From the NCBI GenBank assembly GCA_964551015.1, contig CAZKBP010000007.1:1-64000 (forward strand): a DNA stretch of 64,000 nt, given 5' to 3'. The notes beneath the pieces are model-generated. The model ran no database searches. It had not been told where the DNA came from and saw only the letters and a program-made list of their open reading frames with translations. The position numbers and the translations under genes are program-made. Below, piece by piece: positions 43,666 through 51,125 of the stretch; position 1 is the stretch's first letter, and each line of letters starts with the position of its first letter. Source of the stretch: CAZKBP01 sp964551015 (lineage in GTDB: Bacteria > Bacteroidota > Bacteroidia > Cytophagales > Microscillaceae).

Positions 43666-43821
43666 TTAAAATGAATAGACAAAGATAGTTGATAAGCCGA
43701 AAAAGCTAAAGATTTCTAAGGGGAAGTTCGAAAATTGAAAGATTCCACGCTCATCACGAGGCCAAGATAAGAGCAATATTCCCATTGAGATTCACAAAAT
43801 TGAGAGAAAAGGCGTACTATT

Positions 43822-44406
43822 TTATTGCATAGGAGCGTGACCCAACATCTTCCTGACGAGAAAGGCTTGTCCTAAATGATAATAATTATGAGTGAGGCAA
43901 AAATGCAATAAACACCAGCCCTTGGTTTTTGCTACATAATGCGGGATCACCCACTCCGCCTCAGCACCGCCAATTCCTTCCTCGATGATAATTTGACGAA
44001 CTCTTGTCTCATTCATTTGATCATTCAGCAAGTTTTGATCTAGTTTTGCGAGTGCTTCAACCGTACTTTTAGCCACAGCCTCTTGGTATTGACGAAGTGC
44101 AGTCAGGTTGATATTTTTCACCAATACTTCCACGGCCTCTTCGGACATACCTGTGCCATAATCTGTGGGGCTGATGTTGAGCTTTTGTTGCCAATCTTCA
44201 TTTAGTACCTGTGGTTGATCTACCACGAAGCGATTGATGCCTGCATCTTCGACTCTGGCCATATGCCAAAGCATCCAGGCAATCGGCGTTACCGAGGGAG
44301 CAGGTCTTTTTCGAAGATCATCCTCTGACAGAGGTTCTAACAAATAAGGAATTTGCCATTGATGAAGTGCCTCATGTCTTGTCAAAAAGAAAGGAATCGT
44401 ATCCAT
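43822..44406 (-). CDS. DinB-superfamily protein
   Basis: The 194-residue product is a four-helix DinB/YfiT-type protein with the three metal His positions: LWHMARVED (about 47) and HFCLTHNYYHLGQA (about 170-180). Superfamily members are metal-dependent thiol transferases (bacillithiol, mycothiol or glutathione S-transfer) or of unknown activity. No signal peptide. It is unrelated to DNA polymerase IV despite the family name. The MscS gene lies upstream on the same strand, 53 bases away. Confidence 0.82.
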   Translation of the reverse strand: MDTIPFFLTRHEALHQWQIPYLLEPLSEDDLRKRPAPSVTPIAWMLWHMARVEDAGINRFVVDQPQVLNEDWQQKLNISPTDYGTGMSEEAVEVLVKNINLTALRQYQEAVAKSTVEALAKLDQNLLNDQMNETRVRQIIIEEGIGGAEAEWVIPHYVAKTKGWCLLHFCLTHNYYHLGQAFLVRKMLGHAPMQ

Positions 44407-44459
44407 AATATGATGCCAAGCTAAGTAAGGTTATGAATATAGCGCAAATGGTTCAGCGA

Positions 44460-45389
44460 TTATTCAGCGGGAGGATTGAGGTTTTTATTTTGGCCATTCC
44501 CGTTTTGCACGTTGAGCATCATTTCCGAGAGTTTTTCACCGCCTTTGATACCAAAATCCAAAGTGCGAATGGGGAACGGAATGGTAATATCATTTTCGTC
44601 AAAAGCAGTTTTGATGGCTTTGATCGTAGCACTTTGTTGCTTCAAAAAGATCAGTTGGTTGGAATAATTCACCCAAAAAATCAGCGTAAAATTGATTGAG
44701 CTGTTACCAAACTCATTGTAGAGTACCTCCATACCCATTTCTGAAATAACAAAATCAAGTTTTTTGACAGCTTCTAGGGTCACATTTTCTACTTTTTCCA
44801 GATCATCTCCATAAGACACGCCCACCGCCAAATCTATGCGACGCTTGCCATTTTCTGAAAAATTGGTAATTGGATTTTGGAAAATTTCTTTATTGGGAAT
44901 GTAAATCAATTGTCCCTGAAAAGTTCGGATGGCCGAAATACGCAAGTCGACCTTCTCCACCACTCCCATGTAATCTGAGGTTTGAACAATGTCTCCGATT
45001 TGAAAAGGGCTACGAAAGGCCAGAAATATACCTGAAATGAAATTGGTGGCAATATCTTGAAAAGCAAAGCTCAATGCTAAACCTACAATACCCGCTGCCG
45101 AGAGAGCCGTCGTAACGGTCCGATCCAGCTTGAGTACACTCAAAGCCGTGAGAATACCGATAGAAATGACCGATATATAGTAGATATTGGAGAACAGGCG
45201 ATTGAGTGCTTCTTTGTTAGAAATTCGCTTGATTGATTGGTAAAAAAGCCGATTAGTGTAGCGAGCAAAAAGAAAAAAGGCCACTAATATCACAAGGGAT
45301 AGTGCCAAATTTGGTAAATTCTTGATCGTGGCACTAAACCAGCTCTCAAGCTCTTCTAGAAGGAGATTATAAGCGTTAGTGATGTCCAT
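44460..45389 (-). CDS. Small-conductance mechanosensitive channel (MscS family)
   Basis: The 309-residue product has three membrane helices, with the pore helix TM3 in GIVGLALSFAFQDIATNFISG (about 90-112), then the MscS beta domain (FQIGDIVQTSDYMGVVEKVDLR, FQGQLIYIPNKEIFQNPI) and the alpha/beta C-terminal cage (FGIKGGEKL). It opens on membrane tension to release solutes during hypo-osmotic shock. The C-terminal tail is short and Asn/Pro-rich. Confidence 0.93.
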   Translation of the reverse strand: MDITNAYNLLLEELESWFSATIKNLPNLALSLVILVAFFLFARYTNRLFYQSIKRISNKEALNRLFSNIYYISVISIGILTALSVLKLDRTVTTALSAAGIVGLALSFAFQDIATNFISGIFLAFRSPFQIGDIVQTSDYMGVVEKVDLRISAIRTFQGQLIYIPNKEIFQNPITNFSENGKRRIDLAVGVSYGDDLEKVENVTLEAVKKLDFVISEMGMEVLYNEFGNSSINFTLIFWVNYSNQLIFLKQQSATIKAIKTAFDENDITIPFPIRTLDFGIKGGEKLSEMMLNVQNGNGQNKNLNPPAE

Positions 45390-45593
45390 TTTGTCAGAGG
45401 GTCGTTAAGATTGCCTCTAAAATATGGAGAAAATTAGAAAGGAAAAAAAAGAATGGTCAGTGCTTACAAGTTTCAGGGATGAGGGATTAGAAATTGTAGG
45501 TGTTGTTTTCTCCTTCTATTTTCTATGATGGACAGAAAAAACCATCCGAAACAGATGGTCTTTTCACTACAATAAATCGAAAAACGGATTTTT

Positions 45594-46358
45594 TTATTCC
45601 ATAGCTCGCAGGTAAATATTCCCGCTGATGGTTTTGAGTTTGATTTCTGAGCCACCTCCATTCAGGGTTCGGTACACGGTTTTACCGAAGCCCCCTCCTA
45701 CTCTTGCCAGATCAGATTCTCCGGCTGGGTTGGGTGCTTTTAAGTCTAGATCGGTATAAACCTCACCCGTGATGGTCTTGAGCGCAAAGGTCTGTTTTTG
45801 ATTTTGGGCAATGCTCAGGTCAATTTCTCCGCTAATGGTTTCTAAATTGAGCGTCTGATTGGTTTGGTCGGTCAGAATATTGCCCGCGACGGTTTTCACC
45901 TTCATAGGAATTTGAGTTGGTAAGGAAATCTCGTATTGAATCTCAATTTCCACCTGTCGCCCATTGACCACCGTTACGTGATTATCTTTGTCCCAGTAGC
46001 TATCGTTGGTCCAGTAGGTTTTGCCACTTCCGTCGGCATCTTTGAGCACTGTTTTTTTGCGGGCAATGTCCTTGATGTCTTTAATGCCGGATTCTATCAT
46101 CAAAGTACTGCCCTCAGAACGGCTGGTCAAGGTGTATTTATCATTATCTTCGTTGTCGTTGATGGTGATGGTAGCTTTGACCAAAACTTCGGAACGATTC
46201 CAATTCTTGAGCTGAATGTTGGAAGCATATTTCAAATGAAGATCAAGTGCTTGGGCAGAGCCGAGCTCAAAGGTTTGTTCTTCTATTCTTTGTGCTTGGC
46301 TGACGGAAATATGAACTCCGATCAATAAAAAGGTAATCCAATAAATTTTCTGTTGCAT
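45594..46358 (-). CDS. Exported DUF4097-like beta-strand-repeat protein
   Basis: The 254-residue product has a signal peptide (ITFLLIGVHISVSQAQ) and a right-handed beta-helix-like repeat pattern typical of DUF4097/putative-adhesin proteins: NIQLKNWNRSEVLVKATI, MKVKTVAGNILTDQ, LNLETISGEIDL, FALKTITGEVYTDL, IKLKTISGNIYLRAME. Several strands share a T-I-SG-I motif. It is the last gene of an ECF sigma/anti-sigma operon and probably an envelope protein controlled by it. The start at 46358 is preferred to 46415. Confidence 0.78.
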   Translation of the reverse strand: MQQKIYWITFLLIGVHISVSQAQRIEEQTFELGSAQALDLHLKYASNIQLKNWNRSEVLVKATITINDNEDNDKYTLTSRSEGSTLMIESGIKDIKDIARKKTVLKDADGSGKTYWTNDSYWDKDNHVTVVNGRQVEIEIQYEISLPTQIPMKVKTVAGNILTDQTNQTLNLETISGEIDLSIAQNQKQTFALKTITGEVYTDLDLKAPNPAGESDLARVGGGFGKTVYRTLNGGGSEIKLKTISGNIYLRAME

Positions 46359-46434
46359 GGTTTTCTCATTTTTTGGAAGACAAAAGGATTCAGTCTGCTC
46401 TTGTCTCATTTTCAAATCTTTGATCTTTTCGCCT

Positions 46435-47238
46435 TTATTTCTTCTTCCTCAGGTAAACATCGCTGTAAGGAGAACCGATATAGATTTCTGCACCACCTCC
46501 GTTGATCGAGCCATTGACTTCTTTAGGGTTGATGGCCATCATGGAGCCTTGTTCGCCGCTAAACTGAATATCAAAATCGGTAAAGATTTCCCCATAATTA
46601 GAGTTCAAATGAAGATTTACCTGGCTGTCGCTGGGCAGGCTGACATCTACGTCGCTGTAGGTGGCTACCAGTGAAGAGGGTTTCTCTGGATTGATATTCT
46701 TAAAGCTGGCCTCAATTTTTCCGTAGGTGGTTTTGGCAATCACGGGGCCACTTACATTTTTTAGGAACAGACCATTATACTCGACTTGAATCTCGGCCTC
46801 AGAAGTAAAATTTTCCAATACAATAGGATCACCTCTTTCCCAACCTTGGGCCACGATCGTAACGGACATATTTTTGGGGAGTAAAATACGGAAATCGGTT
46901 ATTTTTTTACGGGCGGGATTCAGAAAGATCGTACCATTCTCCTCTTCTTTGATATTCAGCCCTAGACCAGTATTATCTTGAACACCCATCCCAATGGGGC
47001 GAAGTCCTTTGGCTTTTTCGGGTAATTTTGCTGCTTCCCAATTGTCGGGGATAATTTGGATATCGTTTCCGTTGTGGTTCTCAATCGTTAGTTTCGCACT
47101 AATATTGGTAATTCTTAATTTCTTGGCTCCTTTCGGAGAATACTTGTAACTCTCTTGTGCTCGCAAAAGCCCAATCTGCAGTACAAATCCGCCAAATAGC
47201 AGATATAAAAGCGTTTTTTTCATTGTTTTCGTGTTCAT
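46435..47238 (-). CDS. Exported DUF4097-like protein, paralogue of the downstream gene
   Basis: The 267-residue product has a signal peptide (LYLLFGGFVLQIGLLRAQ) and repeated beta strands (LRITNISAKLTIENHNG, IQVEYNGLFLKNVSG, VIAKTTYGKIEASF, LVATYSDVDVSL, NLNSNYGEIFTD), ending in GGAEIYIGSPYSDVYLRKKK. Its strand pattern and the final IYLR-type ending parallel the neighbouring 254-residue protein, suggesting duplication. It sits between the anti-sigma gene (116 bases) and the paralogue (76 bases). The start may be 47223 (second Met). Its role in the envelope is unknown. Confidence 0.78.
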   Translation of the reverse strand: MNTKTMKKTLLYLLFGGFVLQIGLLRAQESYKYSPKGAKKLRITNISAKLTIENHNGNDIQIIPDNWEAAKLPEKAKGLRPIGMGVQDNTGLGLNIKEEENGTIFLNPARKKITDFRILLPKNMSVTIVAQGWERGDPIVLENFTSEAEIQVEYNGLFLKNVSGPVIAKTTYGKIEASFKNINPEKPSSLVATYSDVDVSLPSDSQVNLHLNSNYGEIFTDFDIQFSGEQGSMMAINPKEVNGSINGGGAEIYIGSPYSDVYLRKKK

Positions 47239-47353
47239 AATCAGATGGATAAAAGGTGTAATAAATGGTTATATGGTTTCTTTTGGCTATGCATGTTTAG
47301 TTATTGGCGTTTTATGTTTAGTAAGTTGACTCAAAAACTGAGCACCCATTACA

Positions 47354-48157
47354 TTAGAGCGATTTCAAATCTTCCCGAATTTTTTCTTTGACGGGTGGCG
47401 GCATTTTTTCCTCTTTCTCCAGAAACTCTTGAATAGTTTCCTTGGCTTCCTTAGCTTTGAAGGCAATCATCATATTGATGAGCGCAATTTGCACGGCGGG
47501 GTCTTCTTGTACTTTCAGGGAAGCAATCAGTGCGGATTTTACCTTCGGTAATTCCTGAAAAGTAAAGAGCGCATTGGCGGCAGCTAGTCTTACGTTGGTA
47601 TTTTCGTCGGTATTTAGAGTCTCGATCAAGGCATCTATGATTTCGGGTTGATCTTCTCCCACTTCGTAGCTAAGGCTCACCCCTTTGATGCGTTCACTCG
47701 CGGAGGGTTGTTTGAGCAAAGAGAGCATCAACATTTGTTGCATGGACTCCATGCGTTGATCGATTTTGCCTAGGCGGTCTTGGGCAGGATGTGTATTCCC
47801 ATCTGGCCATCCTCTTCCGAGCATCCATCCTAGGGTAAACAAGAGCAAGCTAGCGGCAATCCCGAGTCCCCAGCGAGCCGAGGAAGATCGCAGAGGGATG
47901 AAGGCTCTTTTTCCCTGAGGGGTTTGATTTTCCGCTTTCACCTGAATCAGTTTGTCGAGGTTTTGCTCAAAGTGAGCGTCTGCTAAGCGCTGCTTTTGGG
48001 CGGTTTGGAAATAACCAAACTGCATTTGGTAGACTTGTAAATGTTCAGGCACTTCGGTTTGCGCTTGAAAGAAGCGTTTGAGTTCTTTTTCTTCCTCCAA
48101 AGTCGTTTGTCCTGCTTCGTACTTCTCGATGAGGTTTTCGATTCGTTTATATTCCAT
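47354..48157 (-). CDS. Anti-sigma-factor-like membrane protein with HEAT repeats
   Basis: The 267-residue product has an N-terminal helical region with EKYEAGQTTLEEEKELKRFF (about 11-30), as in Bacteroidota anti-sigma/zf-HC2-like proteins, one membrane helix at about 96-114, and a periplasmic C-terminus of three or so HEAT-type repeats (about 165-265: IIDALIETLNTDENTNVRLAAANALF). Its gene overlaps the sigma-factor gene by 11 bases, strongly supporting an anti-sigma role. HEAT repeats in the sensor half would bind a partner protein or the released signal (inference). Confidence 0.8.
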   Translation of the reverse strand: MEYKRIENLIEKYEAGQTTLEEEKELKRFFQAQTEVPEHLQVYQMQFGYFQTAQKQRLADAHFEQNLDKLIQVKAENQTPQGKRAFIPLRSSSARWGLGIAASLLLFTLGWMLGRGWPDGNTHPAQDRLGKIDQRMESMQQMLMLSLLKQPSASERIKGVSLSYEVGEDQPEIIDALIETLNTDENTNVRLAAANALFTFQELPKVKSALIASLKVQEDPAVQIALINMMIAFKAKEAKETIQEFLEKEEKMPPPVKEKIREDLKSL

Positions 48158-48659
48158 AGTTGTAGGCTTTGTGCAAGATTTCTCTAATTTTTTTGCGGGC
48201 GCGAGAGAGATTCACGCGAATATTATTAATTTCTAAATCCATAATTTCAGCGATTTCGGCAAAGTCCATTTCTTCAATATCTCTAAATTGGAGAATCATT
48301 TTTTGCTGATCGGGTAGCGTTTCCATGGCCTGAGCCACGATTTGAGCCGAGTTATTGAGTTCGGCGCGATGGTCGGGAGAGCGAGCGTCAGAGATCATAT
48401 GGTGGCTATGATTATCTAGGGTTAAGTTTTGATTTCGTTTGGCCTTCAATTTGTCCAGGCACAGGTTTTTGGTAATGGTCATGGCGAGTGCTTCTACGCT
48501 TCTATAATTACCTAAGTCTGCTCGCATATCCCAAAGTTTGAGAAAAGCGTCCTGCACGCTGTCCTGTGCTTCTTCAGGGCTTTTGAGGAGACGGAATGCC
48601 AAGCGGTGTAATTTATCCTTGGCTGGAAGTACCTTTTCTTTAAATTCTTGCAGATTCAT
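48147..48659 (-). CDS. ECF-type RNA polymerase sigma factor
   Basis: The 170-residue product has sigma region 2 (LAFRLLKSPEEAQDSVQDAFLKLWDMR, about 20-46) and region 4 (LPDQQKMILQFRDIEEMDFAEIAEIM, then NIRVNLSRARKKI, about 115-165). It directs RNA polymerase to a small regulon and is held by the overlapping anti-sigma gene product. The two exported DUF4097-like genes downstream are probable members of the same operon. Such operons usually autoregulate. Confidence 0.92.
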   Translation of the reverse strand: MNLQEFKEKVLPAKDKLHRLAFRLLKSPEEAQDSVQDAFLKLWDMRADLGNYRSVEALAMTITKNLCLDKLKAKRNQNLTLDNHSHHMISDARSPDHRAELNNSAQIVAQAMETLPDQQKMILQFRDIEEMDFAEIAEIMDLEINNIRVNLSRARKKIREILHKAYNYGI

Positions 48660-49016
48660 TTCGATAAGGGAGACGAAGGGGCGAGAAAAACATTACAGGA
48701 AGGCGCAAAAAAACAAAGAAAATTTTCTCAGAAGATGTATGAATCATTTAACATAAAGTGAACGAATTCAAGCAAGAATTTACAAACTCAGCATATAATT
48801 TTCTTTCTTATGTAATGTTGCTTCTGATTTTGGTATTATATGAATGAAACTTGTTGAAGGTATCAGCGTAAACTATAGTGGGTAAACGAAATAAAATTTC
48901 AAAAAACGGCACGAATGTGCGCTCATTACCTCCCAAACCACAAATTTTATATGCCTTTACCCTTTGTTTTGTTACTCAAGCAATATCAAATCAGAACCAA
49001 ATAATATTTTAAAATT
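48660..49016. other. Divergent intergenic region, no gene seen
   Basis: 357 bases separate the sigma-factor gene from the 58-residue gene and should hold both promoters. A small GCAC-GAAT-GTGC inverted repeat lies near 48910. Nothing else stands out. Confidence 0.5.
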
Positions 49017-49193
49017 ATGATCTACGTTGCTACTAAAGATTCCAATCAGATGGTTAATGTGTACTTAGCGAAAAATAAAAAAGCTCTTAAAGATATGGGT
49101 TTCCGATGGATCAGAAATTTCAAAACCGAGTCAAGAGCGATTATGTGGATCAATGAGAGCTACCTTCGCAACGAAAAAGTATTCTTATATTAA
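49017..49193 (+). CDS. 58-residue basic protein of unknown function
   Basis: An ATG-to-TAA frame encodes a short, basic and aromatic protein beginning MIYVATKDSNQMVNVYLAKN and ending NEKVFLYLY-like (actual end EKVFLY). Internal features are a Lys-rich stretch (KNKKALKDMG) and a WIRNFKTESRAIMWINES segment. A strong terminator begins 20 bases after the stop on the same strand, and 100+ bases upstream are AT-rich, which together support a real transcript. It is too short for the usual 60-residue cut-off and easily missed. No family recognised. Confidence 0.6.
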   Translation: MIYVATKDSNQMVNVYLAKNKKALKDMGFRWIRNFKTESRAIMWINESYLRNEKVFLY

Positions 49194-49213
49194 TTATTTT
49201 CTTTTCTCTGATG

Positions 49214-49251
49214 AAATGCAAGTATTCTCGAATGCTTGCATTTTTTATTTT
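49214..49251 (+). terminator. Strong terminator after the 58-residue gene
   Basis: Arms AAATGCAAGTATTC and GAATGCTTGCATTT (one G-T wobble) are followed by TTTATTTTT. It overlaps the 3' end of the convergent polymerase gene. Confidence 0.8.
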
Positions 49252-50336
49252 TCAAAATCCAGTTCAAGCTGAATCCCGTACGTGCTCTCTTCCGAAGATT
49301 GTTCTAAGCCTGATATCTGCAGGCCTAATAATCTCACGCCTTGTTCGTAGTCTCCTATATGGAATAATAATTCTTCATAAATCTTTTTCATCAAAATGAG
49401 GCTACGGATGGGTTCTTGAACCGTTTTGGAGCGAGTAATCTGCTTAAAGTTGGCAAATTTCACCTTGAGGGTCAGGGTGCGTCCCGAGTGTTTTTGTTTT
49501 TGAACTCTTCTTTCTAGCTCTTGAGCAATTTTTTCCAGAGCTAGGCGCATTTCTGCCAAAGTTTTTAGATCGTGCGCAAAGGTATTTTCTGCTCCGATGG
49601 ATTTACGAATACGATGTGGGTTAACCGGGCGATGATCCTCAGCACGCGCCATGTGATAGTAGTAAGCACCTACTTTGCCGAAGCGCTGAATCAAATGGGC
49701 TTTGTTCCATTTTTTTAAATCCTTCCCGAAGTGAATGCCCAGCTTCTTCATTTTGCCCGCCGTTACTTTGCCAATCCCGTGAAATTTCTCAATGGGCAGA
49801 TTTTCTACAAAAATTTCCGCCTTTTCGGGTGGGATCAGATAAAGGCCATCGGGTTTGTCGTAGTCTGAGGCAATTTTAGCCAAGAATTTATTGATAGAAA
49901 TACCCGCTGAGGCAGTAAGTTGGGTCTCAGCTTTGACGCGTTTTTTGATCTCTTGGGCGATGAGTGTGGCCGAAGGAATGCCTTTTTTGTTTTCGCTCAC
50001 ATCCAGGTAAGCCTCATCCAGAGAAAGAGGCTCAATCAGATCGGTGTACTCCTTGAATATATCTCGAATCTGATAAGAAACTTCCTTGTACACATCAAAA
50101 CGAGGCTTGACGAAAATAATCTCTGGGCATTTGCGAAAAGCAACTCGTGAAGACATCGCCGAAAAAACACCAAACTTTCGCGCTTCGTAGCTCGCAGCGG
50201 CCACTACCCCTCGCTCGCTCGAGCCACCCACGGCAATGGGTCTCCCGCGATATTCGGGATGATCTCGCTGTTCTACGGAGGCGTAGAAGGCGTCCATATC
50301 GATATGAATAATTTTTCTGGATTGATTCACGAGCAC
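49245..50336 (-). CDS. dinB: DNA polymerase IV (Y family)
   Basis: The 363-residue product has the Y-family catalytic motifs: IIHIDMDAFYASVEQ (D13) and PLSLDEAYLDV (Asp/Glu at about 105), the RPIAVGG nucleotide-contact strand, the thumb helix-hairpin-helix (KFHGIGKVTAGKMKKLGI) and a little-finger domain ending SSEESTYGIQLELDFEK. It bypasses DNA lesions with low fidelity. The C-terminal QLELDF fits a beta-clamp-binding tail. The gene stands alone. Confidence 0.95.
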   Translation of the reverse strand: MLVNQSRKIIHIDMDAFYASVEQRDHPEYRGRPIAVGGSSERGVVAAASYEARKFGVFSAMSSRVAFRKCPEIIFVKPRFDVYKEVSYQIRDIFKEYTDLIEPLSLDEAYLDVSENKKGIPSATLIAQEIKKRVKAETQLTASAGISINKFLAKIASDYDKPDGLYLIPPEKAEIFVENLPIEKFHGIGKVTAGKMKKLGIHFGKDLKKWNKAHLIQRFGKVGAYYYHMARAEDHRPVNPHRIRKSIGAENTFAHDLKTLAEMRLALEKIAQELERRVQKQKHSGRTLTLKVKFANFKQITRSKTVQEPIRSLILMKKIYEELLFHIGDYEQGVRLLGLQISGLEQSSEESTYGIQLELDFEK

Positions 50337-50695
50337 AGGCTAAGATCCTTTTGAAGAACAAATTCTATACAAAAAAGATTAGAGAGACTGATCTCTGATT
50401 CTTCGGAAAGAAATTTATTATTACTACCGATAGGATCGCCTGCTAAATGTTCTTCCATCTACACGCTCGCGGATGGCTCCATAGAGTTACTGTTTATCAA
50501 TGCTTTAAGCCATATATTGGACTGATTGAGCAGTAGGTTGCGGTTCATCCACCAGTTTCTGTAAAAATGCGCTACTAAAAATGTTAATAACGCTGTTAAC
50601 ATTACATAACCCAAGAAGAGCAAACCCAACCTAACTCCCTCTCATGCAGTATCCCTAGGCTAGGCACAATTACGTGGGAACACCCCTTCACTGAA
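50337..50695. other. Divergent intergenic region with one inverted repeat
   Basis: 359 bases between dinB and a small plus-strand gene. The only structured element seen is the inverted repeat at 50580-50603. Confidence 0.5.
50580..50603. promoter_or_regulatory. Inverted repeat, possible operator
   Basis: Perfect 8-base arms AATGTTAA and TTAACATT flank the 8-base spacer TAACGCTG, which itself continues the partial symmetry. It lies 92 bases before the small gene at 50696. Confidence 0.4.
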
Positions 50696-51007
50696 ATGCA
50701 AAAGACCTTTAAAACCATTATTGGCTATATCTACACCAAAACCAATTCTCCCTGTGATAACAGTGTCAAATGGGAGCAGGATAAAAGAATTTTACAAAGA
50801 CCGATTGTTTATTGGATTGATCAGAATGAAGAAATCCAAGAAATCAGGATTGGCACCGAAACCGGAGGGCGTTTTGAAATTGATGTGCCGAAATGGTTGG
50901 ATCGTATCTATGTGCAAAACGAAGGCTTCGAGCCCGAAGAAATCATGCTCAATGACAAGAAGTTTTTTTTGGTTCATCTTAAAAAAGAAAAATTCTTGTA
51001 TAATTAA
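50696..51007 (+). CDS. Small protein resembling a lone carboxypeptidase-regulatory-like domain
   Basis: The 103-residue product is mainly beta: RPIVYWIDQNEEIQEIRIG, then TGGRFEIDVPKWLDRIYV, QNEGFEPEEIMLN and FFLVHLKK. The order (G-F-ID-P, then V-N-GFEPEE-L) resembles the second half of CarboxypepD_reg-like sandwiches that precede TonB receptors, but here it stands alone and lacks a signal peptide. The similarity is by eye only. It lies upstream of valS on the same strand, 118 bases away. Confidence 0.55.
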   Translation: MQKTFKTIIGYIYTKTNSPCDNSVKWEQDKRILQRPIVYWIDQNEEIQEIRIGTETGGRFEIDVPKWLDRIYVQNEGFEPEEIMLNDKKFFLVHLKKEKFLYN

Positions 51008-51079
51008 TCTTTAGTAGAAACTTTCCCGAGTAACTCAAACCAACAGCGAGCAACTATTTCAAACTCTGGCTTTTTTAAC

Positions 51080-51087
51080 TAATTTTG
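51080..51087 (+). promoter_or_regulatory. TAnnTTTG promoter box upstream of valS
   Basis: TAATTTTG fits the Bacteroidota -7 element and lies 39 bases before the valS start. No clear -33 element was identified. Confidence 0.35.
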
Positions 51088-51125
51088 AAATCTAATTAGT
51101 AATCAAAACCGAAAGGACAAAAGCC

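Noticed and set aside
43822..44406. DinB-family name suggesting DNA polymerase IV
   Set aside because: The protein is a four-helix metal-binding DinB/YfiT-superfamily member; the real polymerase IV is at 49245-50336.
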